16,390 nt of DNA from an uncultured Ruminococcus sp. (GTDB taxonomy: Bacteria > Bacillota_A > Clostridia > Oscillospirales > Acutalibacteraceae), in contig CADBXH010000029.1 in the NCBI GenBank assembly GCA_902798605.1, forward strand, positions 1-16,390. The letters run 5' to 3'. Shown piece after piece: positions 7,096 to 13,298 of the stretch. Each line of letters starts with the position of its first letter. The stretch's first letter is position 1. The notes under the pieces are model-generated. The model was not told the DNA's origin. It saw only the letters and a program-made list of their open reading frames with translations, and searched no databases. The translations under genes were made by a program, and so were the position numbers.

Positions 7096-8277
7096 ATGAA
7101 AAAGTATATTTTAAGATCGGTCAAGTTAATAGCTCTGATTATGGCTGTTTTGATCTCGGCCTTGTTCCTGCAAAACTATGTGCTGTGCCATCTTGATCAC
7201 AACAAGGTGCGTATAGACGGGTTTTATCTTGAAGACAAGAATTCCCTTGATGTAGTATTTACAGGCGCGAGCGAGCTTTATACGGGCTTTTCTCCGGGAC
7301 TTGCGTATGAAAAGTTTGGTTTTACAAGCTATCCGTACGCCACGGCATCTGTCACCGCCGGAGCGGCGCTTACTCAGGTAAAAGAGATACAGCGCACGCA
7401 GAATCCTAAATTGATAGTGATTGAGATAAATCCGTTTATTTATCCCGATGACAGCAACGAGACAAATGAAGGCAGTATCAGAAAGTATATTGACTGTGTT
7501 CCGCTCAATGAGAATAAAATCGAATATATTGAAGAGTTAAATCCTGAGCATAAGGAAGAATACTATTTTCCGCTTATAAAATATCATTCCTGCTGGGATG
7601 AATACCCTGGCGGATTAAAGTATCTCGGCACGCTTATTCAGCAGCATTTCCGCGGATATACGCTTTTAAAGGGCTATAAGTCAAATATAGGCAAGTGCGG
7701 CTATGACGAGGAGTATCTTAACAAACAGCTTGTAACGGATAATACCGAGGCAAGCTTGACAGAGTTCAGCGAGCAAAAGCTGCGCGAGTTGCTCCAGTAC
7801 GGTAAGGATAATAACATTAAAATGCTGTTTTTCCGTGCTCCGCACCTTGAAAGAGAAGTCGATTACGAGAGCTTTTGTATGTCGAACCGAGCGGGAAAGA
7901 TAATTAATTCATACGGTTTTGACTTTATAAACTTTGAGCGCGATCCCGTTACAATGTGGTATACGCCGGATTTGTTCTATAACGTTCAGCATCTTAATGC
8001 CTACGGTTCGGCAAAGTTCACCGAGTATTTCGGAAAGATACTTGTTGATAATTATGGTATAGGTACATCCGAGCTTACAGACGAGAAAAAAAGGAATTGG
8101 GAAGAAGCGGTTGATTATTATCATCAGTTCTATAAATGCTGTGATGACTTGCTCAAAGAGCGTCCGGTGGGTACACCGTCGATCATCAACGAGGAACACC
8201 CGGAATTAAACACCGATGTTATAGAAATAGCTGAGGATATGGACGGAACGGCAATTATCAAAGCTCATAATGAGTAA
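7096..8277 (+). CDS. membrane-anchored SGNH-hydrolase-like protein
   Basis: The 393-residue product begins with a basic n-region and one hydrophobic segment (about 8-30), suggesting a signal anchor with the bulk outside the cell. The remainder resembles SGNH-fold proteins of the DltD/AlgX-like type. The block-I strand VVFTGASELYTGFSP has Ser59 as candidate nucleophile, VIEINPF follows, and a C-terminal DLFYNVQHLNAYG segment contains Asp292 and His299. The residue three before His299 is Asn, where a classical DxxH would have Asp, so activity is uncertain. Such proteins often modify cell-envelope polymers, but no MBOAT partner is adjacent. I chose the ATG at 7096. In-frame upstream starts lie inside the promoter or terminator, and no Shine-Dalgarno is present. 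Thirteen bases separate it from the GNAT gene. Confidence 0.72.
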   Translation: MKKYILRSVKLIALIMAVLISALFLQNYVLCHLDHNKVRIDGFYLEDKNSLDVVFTGASELYTGFSPGLAYEKFGFTSYPYATASVTAGAALTQVKEIQRTQNPKLIVIEINPFIYPDDSNETNEGSIRKYIDCVPLNENKIEYIEELNPEHKEEYYFPLIKYHSCWDEYPGGLKYLGTLIQQHFRGYTLLKGYKSNIGKCGYDEEYLNKQLVTDNTEASLTEFSEQKLRELLQYGKDNNIKMLFFRAPHLEREVDYESFCMSNRAGKIINSYGFDFINFERDPVTMWYTPDLFYNVQHLNAYGSAKFTEYFGKILVDNYGIGTSELTDEKKRNWEEAVDYYHQFYKCCDDLLKERPVGTPSIINEEHPELNTDVIEIAEDMDGTAIIKAHNE

Positions 8278-8290
8278 ATAGGGTATAGAA

Positions 8291-8854
8291 ATGAATTTGA
8301 TAGGTACAGTTACTCTTGAAACTGAGAGATTGATTTTGAGAAAAACAATGGATTCTGATGTTGAGCCTATGTTTTATAATTGGGCAAACGACAAATGCGT
8401 TACAAAGTATTTGACGTGGTTGCCTTATGAAAGCCCCGAACAACTGAGGGCTACATATCATCAGTTTCTTATGGAAAACCAAGACAGACCAGACTTTTTT
8501 GACTGGAAAATAGTATTAAAAGATACAGGTGAGCCGATCGGTTCGATCGGGGTCGTTAAGATTATTGAAAATATAGACGCGGTTGAGATCGGCTATTGTT
8601 TAGGATATGATTACTGGCACAAGGGCATTATGACCGAGGCTTTTAAGAAGGTTATTGAATTCTTGTTTGACGAGGTAGGAGTCAACAGGATCGTAGCTCA
8701 ACATGATGTGAACAATCCGAACTCAGGCAAGGTTATGAACAAGTGCGGTCTTATAAAAGAAGGAGTATTTAAGCAGGGCGGAAGGAATAATCTGGGCATT
8801 GTAGATGTTTGCCAGCACGCGTTGGTGAGAGAGGATTACCGCAAAGATTGTTAA
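8291..8854 (+). CDS. GNAT-family N-acetyltransferase (RimJ/RimL type)
   Basis: The 187-residue product transfers an acetyl group from acetyl-CoA to an amine; the acceptor is unknown. The N-terminal LETERLILRKTMDSDVEPMF is the characteristic start of the RimJ/RimL-like Acetyltransf_3 group. The core strand VEIGYCLGYDYWHKGIMTEA (98-117) carries the acetyl-CoA loop, with the family's R/QxxGxG/A reduced to WHKGIM. NNPNSGKVMNKCGLIKEG (141-158) is the usual C-terminal motif B. AGGG at 8280-8283 lies 7 bases before the ATG. It probably shares a transcript with the genes on both sides. Protein or small-molecule substrates are equally possible. Confidence 0.88.
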   Translation: MNLIGTVTLETERLILRKTMDSDVEPMFYNWANDKCVTKYLTWLPYESPEQLRATYHQFLMENQDRPDFFDWKIVLKDTGEPIGSIGVVKIIENIDAVEIGYCLGYDYWHKGIMTEAFKKVIEFLFDEVGVNRIVAQHDVNNPNSGKVMNKCGLIKEGVFKQGGRNNLGIVDVCQHALVREDYRKDC

Positions 8855-8875
8855 ATAATTAACAGGTGAGATGTA

Positions 8876-9397
8876 GTGGAAAAAAATTTAACAAGGGTGA
8901 TAAAAGACCAGACCGACAGGGCATTATGGGAGGTAAAGAATGTGATCGATTGTGTGCCTGATGAGCTGTGGAGCAGAGAATACTGCGAAATGCCGCTCTA
9001 TAAGCATATCTATCATATGATGCATTCACTCGATCTTTGGTATATAAATCCCAATGACCCAAGCTACCAAGAGCCTGATATACATATAGATAGCTTAAAT
9101 AATCTTGATGTTAAAACTGAGCGGTTTATTTCAAGAACCGAGATGAATGATTACTATAGAGCTGTGAAATTTAAAATTACAGCTTATACAAATTTTCTCA
9201 ACGATGGAATGTTAAACGAAAGACCTGTAGATTGCTCACATTCAAAATTTGAATTGATACTTGCGCAGTTCAGACATTTGCACACGCATATGGGAATGGT
9301 AATGGGTTTTATAATTGAAGCAACAGGTCAGTGGCCGACAGTGCTCGGACTTGAAAAACCGATACCCGAAGGGGACAATTATAATAAGTTTTGTTAA
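8876..9397 (+). CDS. DinB/YfiT-like four-helix protein, putative metal-binding
   Basis: The 173-residue product resembles the DinB/YfiT-like superfamily: bundles of four helices carrying three metal-binding histidines, some acting as thiol-dependent transferases and many uncharacterised. Visible histidines are YKHIYHMMHSLDLWY (His50 the best first ligand) and FRHLHTHMGMVMGF (His134 and His138 as an HxxxH pair). The C-terminal TGQWPTVLG is also typical of the family. The start is GTG at 8876, supported by AGGTGAG at 8864-8870 with 5-base spacing; no better ATG lies nearby. It is the last gene of the group starting at 7096. The actual substrate cannot be read from the sequence. Confidence 0.72.
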   Translation: MEKNLTRVIKDQTDRALWEVKNVIDCVPDELWSREYCEMPLYKHIYHMMHSLDLWYINPNDPSYQEPDIHIDSLNNLDVKTERFISRTEMNDYYRAVKFKITAYTNFLNDGMLNERPVDCSHSKFELILAQFRHLHTHMGMVMGFIIEATGQWPTVLGLEKPIPEGDNYNKFC

Positions 9398-9402
9398 ATA
9401 TA

Positions 9403-9489
9403 AGGAAATGAGCCATAAATATGCCATTGTTCAATATATAGTAGATTATTTATATACATAGGTTTAGGCACTTGATTAGCTCATTTCCT
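9403..9489. repeat. 11-bp inverted repeat enclosing 65 bases
   Basis: AGGAAATGAGC (9403-9413) is mirrored by GCTCATTTCCT (9479-9489). Inside, TGCC (9422-9425) can pair with GGCA (9467-9470), so the 87 bases could fold into a long imperfect hairpin. It begins six bases after the DinB-like stop. It might be a weak terminator or 3' stabiliser, its tail being only TATTTTAA, or a small inverted-repeat element. Confidence 0.6.
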
Positions 9490-9496
9490 ATTTTAA
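9481..9496 (+). repeat. 16-base direct repeat, upstream copy
   Basis: TCATTTCCTATTTTAA occurs here and again exactly at 9640-9655, inside the recombinase gene where it encodes Ser-Phe-Pro-Ile-Leu plus the first base of Lys. The copies are 159 bases apart. This copy overlaps the right arm of the inverted repeat at 9479-9489. Confidence 0.7.
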
Positions 9497-9506
9497 CTCC
9501 TACCCG

Positions 9507-9536
9507 AATTATACAAAATATTCATTTTGTATAATT
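9507..9536. promoter_or_regulatory. 30-bp palindrome upstream of the recombinase promoter
   Basis: AATTATACAAAAT (9507-9519) and ATTTTGTATAATT (9524-9536) are perfect 13-bp arms around ATTC. A further half-copy, AATTATAC, lies at 9549-9556 over the -35 region of the recombinase promoter. The 12-mer AATTATACAAAA also recurs at 6789-6800 in the other intergenic region. The layout fits a repressor operator. A recombinase-binding site is an alternative, since paired 11-13 bp inverted arms are typical of tyrosine recombinase core sites. Confidence 0.55.
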
Positions 9537-9569
9537 ATTCTAATTTAGAATTATACCTCTCTCTTTTTG

Positions 9570-9578
9570 TGATATACT
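9570..9578 (+). promoter_or_regulatory. extended -10 promoter for the recombinase gene
   Basis: TGATATACT (9570-9578) is an extended -10 element (TGN plus TATACT). The -35 position (about 9550-9555) reads ATTATA, which is poor, as expected for an extended -10 promoter. It also overlaps the AATTATAC half-site at 9549-9556. The leader is about 30 bases. Confidence 0.55.
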
Positions 9579-9615
9579 ATGAAAAACCAAACTTCTTAAA
9601 TATCGAGGTAAGTTT

Positions 9616-10605
9616 ATGGCAGTTGATTTTCGCGATGAGTCATTTCCTATTTTAAAAGATTATCTTTTTTATCAGCAAACTGTTCGTCAGAAATCCCCCA
9701 AGACAGTTGACGAGTATTTTTTGGACTTGCGTACGTTTTTTCGCTTTATGAAGGTTTACCGCAAGCTTGTTCCAAAGGACACCGAGTTTGATGAAATCAA
9801 AATTGATGACATCGATATAAACTTTTTAAAAAAGGTCGACCTTACCGACGCTTATGAGTTTATGAATTATCTGCAGCGTGAGCGTCAGCTGAACGCCTCC
9901 TCCCGAGCGCGCAAGTGTTCGAGCATCAAGGGCTTTTTTAAGTATATATCAAAAAAGAAGCATTTACTTGAAAATGATCCGGTCGAGGAGCTTGAACTTC
10001 CTAAAAAGAAAAAATCCCTGCCCAAGTATCTTACGCTTGAGCAGAGTATTGAGCTTCTTAATGCTGTTGAGGGTTCCAACAAGGAGCGCGATTACGCAAT
10101 TCTTACTCTCTTCCTCAACTGCGGGCTTCGTGTGTCAGAGATGGCGGGCTTGAATTATACCGATATACGTACAGATAACACGATCAGAGTTGTCGGTAAA
10201 GGCAATAAGGAACGTGTTATTTACCTGAATAAAGCCTGTCTGGACGCGATAAACGATTATATGCGCGTCCGCCCTGTTGACGGTATCAACGCTAAGGATA
10301 AGACTGCGCTGTTTATCAGCCGTAACAGCAGACGTATGTCGGTCAAGACTATTCAGGCTATGGTTTATAAGTATCTTGAAAAAATCGGTCTGAGCGCGCA
10401 GGGCTACTCCTGCCACAAACTCAGGCATACTGCGGCAACGCTAATGTATCAGCACGGCGGCGTTGATGTAAGGGTTTTAAAGGATGTTTTAGGTCACGAA
10501 AACCTCGGTACGACCGAGATCTACACCCACCTGAGCTCTGAGCAGATGAAAAACGCCGCTGAGTCCAATCCGCTTTCAAAAGTACATAAGAAAGATGAAA
10601 GTTGA
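9616..10605 (+). CDS. XerC/XerD-type tyrosine recombinase
   Basis: The 329-residue product catalyses site-specific DNA strand exchange through a 3'-phosphotyrosine intermediate. The N-terminal SAM-like core-binding domain (about 10-115) precedes the catalytic domain (about 135-310). All active-site residues are present: Arg172 in CGLRVSE, Lys195 in GKGNKER, His267 and Arg270 in HKLRHT, His294 in LGHENLGTT and Tyr303 in IYTHLS. It is some 30 residues longer than typical XerC/D, with extra sequence near 48-75 between N-terminal helices. GAGG at 9605-9608 lies 7 bases before the ATG. No excisionase, capsid or conjugation genes flank it, so a chromosomal Xer role is more likely than a phage or ICE integrase. 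XerC versus XerD cannot be decided here. Confidence 0.9.
   Translation: MAVDFRDESFPILKDYLFYQQTVRQKSPKTVDEYFLDLRTFFRFMKVYRKLVPKDTEFDEIKIDDIDINFLKKVDLTDAYEFMNYLQRERQLNASSRARKCSSIKGFFKYISKKKHLLENDPVEELELPKKKKSLPKYLTLEQSIELLNAVEGSNKERDYAILTLFLNCGLRVSEMAGLNYTDIRTDNTIRVVGKGNKERVIYLNKACLDAINDYMRVRPVDGINAKDKTALFISRNSRRMSVKTIQAMVYKYLEKIGLSAQGYSCHKLRHTAATLMYQHGGVDVRVLKDVLGHENLGTTEIYTHLSSEQMKNAAESNPLSKVHKKDES
9640..9655 (+). repeat. 16-base direct repeat, copy inside the recombinase gene
   Basis: TCATTTCCTATTTTAA lies within codons 9-14 of the recombinase gene and is identical to 9481-9496. Identity ends abruptly on both sides of both copies. Confidence 0.7.
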
Positions 10606-10621
10606 CTTTTTTAAAATAATT

Positions 10622-10658
10622 GCAGCCATACTATAATGTGTATGGCTGCGTTACTTTT
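10622..10658. terminator. intrinsic terminator between convergent recombinase and lipoprotein genes
   Basis: GCAGCCATAC (10622-10631) and GTATGGCTGC (10640-10649) form a perfect 10-bp stem with an 8-base loop. On the + strand GTTACTTTTTA follows. On the minus strand the stem is followed by AATTATTTTAAAAAA, a weaker tail. It lies 16 bases after the recombinase stop and 8 bases beyond the end of the lipoprotein gene, so it probably serves both. Confidence 0.85.
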
Positions 10659-12625
10659 TATCTGTGTTTTTCAACGGTATTCTTTATCCACATAGCGGGT
10701 CGAACTACGCTGAGCGGCCCGTCAGGATCTCGCATAGCGCCTGTCGTAATATTAATAAAAATTGAATCTTTTGCAACAACTTCTCTTGGGCGACCGATAT
10801 CCTTATTTCTTGAGGTATCAACATCTGCGCGAAGCGCCCATTCGACCGGTTTGCCATATTCATTAACGGTAGGGTGATTCTTCAGTTTATTATATAAATA
10901 ATCAGTACCGTATGCTATTTTTGATGATTCGCTCGAGGTCGATGCAGGCAAGTATTTTTGAACCTCATCAATACTCAAAAGAAAGACTTTGTCTTCCGTT
11001 GTATTTCCGTCCACTGTACTGTAATAATCATCGCTTGCTTTGTTTTGGTTTTTAGTTTGAAGAATTGACTGTTGATCTTCTTTCGAGAATGTATTATTGA
11101 TAAAATCTCCATTCAAATAATCCCTTAGAGAACTGGTCTCCCAGCATATATTTGATTCCCAGTCATCGGGATATCTTAGATAATCAAGGCAGTTCTTACT
11201 CACAACGAGCATCTTATCATCCTCTTGAGTAAGCACGAGCCATTCGATCGGTTCTTTGCCGTTATCTTCATTTCCGTCTTGCTCATAAGTACCAAGAGTG
11301 ACATATTCTCTGAGCTTTGCGTTTATAGTATGGCAGTTTGCCGGTCCTGAGTAATAGTTATCTTTATAAAAAATATAAAAGTTCTTTTCCTCTCTAACAT
11401 CTTTTGAATTTGGCGTAGTATACATCCAGTCAAATTCACCGTATTTATCTTTCCAACCCAAGGGGTCGTTTCCAAAACCGGTAGCATTCATAACTCCTTT
11501 GTTTTCAATCAAATTCCCCTCATTGTCCCTTAGGAAGAAAAGCGTGATATGCATTTTATTGAAATACTCTCTCCCCTGATTCAACGGATCGGCTGTCTGC
11601 GGATAATTTGAGACAAATGTATTCCATGTTTTTACATCTATATCTCCATCAACATACGTAAAGCTACCGCCTAAGTTGTAGTTTGATTCAGAAAGGATAA
11701 GTACAGGTTTACCGTTAAGGTTTTTGGTTTGACTTGAATTCTCAGCAGGTGGCGGATTATTTACCAAATAGTCAATAATTGAGTACAGATCGTGACACTT
11801 CATCATCCCGGTATCAGTTTTATTAGTACAGGGTACTTTGAATTCAGTACCCACATGATTGTATCCGGCAACATACTTGAGGTTTTTTGGTGAATCGCCA
11901 TCAGATACAGTATCGCCTTTAACTATATAATCATAGGTTTTATTACCAAACTTTGTTTCCAAGTTATGGATATTACTTAAATTGCTGTCAGCAAAATCCC
12001 AAAATTCTTTTACTCCGAGTCCGTTGAATGTACGAACTTTATTTAGGTTATTTCCAAGCTTGTTGTCTATAACATTTTCTGTACCCAGATAGCATAATCT
12101 ACCACCCATTGAGTAACCGGTAATGAATAGATTGTAATTTGGGAACTTTTTGACGTTATCTATTGCAAACCTCTTAGCTTGTCCATCTTGAACAGATACA
12201 TCAAAAAGTCCTGATATGACATCTTCAACCTTATCCTTAAAGTCGCTTGTACCAACATAAACAAGTATAATGTTTTGCCCTTTTGTATAAGCAGCTGCAT
12301 TAAAACCGGTAATATCTCCGTAATCATAGTCAATCAATTTGTATCCTTTGAGTTCATTAACCAACTTGTCTCCACCGGAGATATTGTTTTTATATTTGTC
12401 ATCTATTAGTTTATCAAGACCCTCAATAGATTTTCCCTCAAGATTCTTTAGGTCGTCTTTATACGAAATATGATTCAGCAAAGCAAGCTGAAGATCGGTG
12501 ACCTCATTGTAGACCTGTTCGTCGACTTCCGATGTTTCAGAAATATCATTAAAAATAGGATTGCAAGATGTAAAAATCAGAGTGAACAATAAAGCTGTCA
12601 TAAAAAGAGAAAATGTTCTTTTCAA
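10658..12625 (-). CDS. lipoprotein with lipase-like alpha/beta hydrolase domain and C-terminal DUF6273-like domain
   Basis: The 655-residue product starts with a lipoprotein signal, KRTFSLFMTALLFTLIFTSC, with lipidation expected at Cys21. Residues about 40-290 resemble class-3 lipase/Mbeg1-like hydrolases. FITGYSMGG holds the nucleophile Ser172, YIVKGDTVSD offers Asp238, and MKCHDLYSII offers His278, so a full triad is possible. Residues about 443-645 match my memory of DUF6273: IEWLVL, SSLRDYLNGDF, KVFLLSIDEVQKY, EWALRADVD and the ending VVRPAMWI. The middle (about 290-440) is unassigned. The start is TTG at 12625, chosen because AAGGGG (12634-12639) lies 8 bases upstream and the Lys-Arg n-region would be lost from the next ATG. 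It is last in the amidase-radA operon and locally much richer in AT (18 G+C of 60 at 12121-12180). Role unknown. Confidence 0.75.
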   Translation of the reverse strand: MKRTFSLFMTALLFTLIFTSCNPIFNDISETSEVDEQVYNEVTDLQLALLNHISYKDDLKNLEGKSIEGLDKLIDDKYKNNISGGDKLVNELKGYKLIDYDYGDITGFNAAAYTKGQNIILVYVGTSDFKDKVEDVISGLFDVSVQDGQAKRFAIDNVKKFPNYNLFITGYSMGGRLCYLGTENVIDNKLGNNLNKVRTFNGLGVKEFWDFADSNLSNIHNLETKFGNKTYDYIVKGDTVSDGDSPKNLKYVAGYNHVGTEFKVPCTNKTDTGMMKCHDLYSIIDYLVNNPPPAENSSQTKNLNGKPVLILSESNYNLGGSFTYVDGDIDVKTWNTFVSNYPQTADPLNQGREYFNKMHITLFFLRDNEGNLIENKGVMNATGFGNDPLGWKDKYGEFDWMYTTPNSKDVREEKNFYIFYKDNYYSGPANCHTINAKLREYVTLGTYEQDGNEDNGKEPIEWLVLTQEDDKMLVVSKNCLDYLRYPDDWESNICWETSSLRDYLNGDFINNTFSKEDQQSILQTKNQNKASDDYYSTVDGNTTEDKVFLLSIDEVQKYLPASTSSESSKIAYGTDYLYNKLKNHPTVNEYGKPVEWALRADVDTSRNKDIGRPREVVAKDSIFINITTGAMRDPDGPLSVVRPAMWIKNTVEKHR

Positions 12626-12647
12626 AATGTGTGCCCCTTTCCTATTG

Positions 12648-13298
12648 CTAAATATTTATTATAACCGCTCCGCCGATGTCCGTTATTGGCATATCTTGGC
12701 ATAATACTTCTATATTGGAATTATATTGTTTGATAAACTCCCTGATTTTGTCATAATCGGGGTGTTTTTTTATATTGCCAAAAAAGTAAACCGTGTTGTC
12801 ATCATAGAATCCCGCGCCGCCGATAAAGCCGTAGTCATAGCCTTTAAGTTCGATATGACCCTCGCTAATCGGCAAGACCTCTGCCCCGTTGTTTTTGAGC
12901 GCGTTTTCAATGGACTTGTCCGCGGTTATTACAGCGTTTTCGCTTATTTGTAGCGTTGAACAACGCGTATAGCCTTGATTAACATTGACCGTTTTTATAC
13001 CGTTTGCTTTGCAGTAATCGAGCACGGTTTTGTCAACGGAATCAATCTTTCCGTATAATGTATTATTAAGATATAGGCAATTGAGCAGTATGTTTTCAGG
13101 GTACTTCTCCCCTGCTTTTTTAGCGCAATTATCGAGGGTGAATAACCTGTCATTAATGCGCAAGGCCTGCATATCAGCGTGGTATTGCTCTGGTTCGGGA
13201 AATGCTTCTATTTTCTCTGAAAGAATTATATCATACCCGAATTCGGCAAGTTCTTTGCAAAAACAGGGATATAAACCACTCATTAAGACGGTTTTCAT
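12648..13298 (-). CDS. DUF6873-like protein, possible GME fold
   Basis: The 216-residue product resembles the uncharacterised DUF6873 family, which I recall as linked to the guanidino-group-modifying (GME, arginine-deiminase-like) fold. That link is from memory and moderately sure. Visible conserved-looking segments are YHADMQALRI (39-48, His40 and Asp42), RCSTLQISENAVITAD (112-127), EGHIELKGYDYGFIGG (146-161) and the ending MPITDIGGAV. A catalytic Cys after the last glycines, as in dimethylargininases, is not seen, so it may not be an active hydrolase. There is no signal peptide. Its ATG overlaps the radA stop as ATGA, so translation is probably coupled, and 22 bases separate it from the lipoprotein gene. 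A role tied to RadA would be inference only. Confidence 0.62.
   Translation of the reverse strand: MKTVLMSGLYPCFCKELAEFGYDIILSEKIEAFPEPEQYHADMQALRINDRLFTLDNCAKKAGEKYPENILLNCLYLNNTLYGKIDSVDKTVLDYCKANGIKTVNVNQGYTRCSTLQISENAVITADKSIENALKNNGAEVLPISEGHIELKGYDYGFIGGAGFYDDNTVYFFGNIKKHPDYDKIREFIKQYNSNIEVLCQDMPITDIGGAVIINI

Noticed and set aside
9409..9462. 17-codon reading frame after the DinB-like gene
   Set aside because: AAGGA lies directly against the ATG, too close to act as a ribosome binding site, and the frame falls in the inverted-repeat element.
9507..9536. The 30-bp palindrome as a chromosomal dif site
   Set aside because: The inner bases and spacer do not resemble known dif sites, which are less symmetric and have a 6-bp spacer.
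9616..10605. Tyrosine recombinase as evidence of a prophage or integrative element
   Set aside because: No excisionase, replication, conjugation, capsid or tRNA attachment site is present. The neighbours are chromosomal genes, so a Xer-type housekeeping role is simpler.
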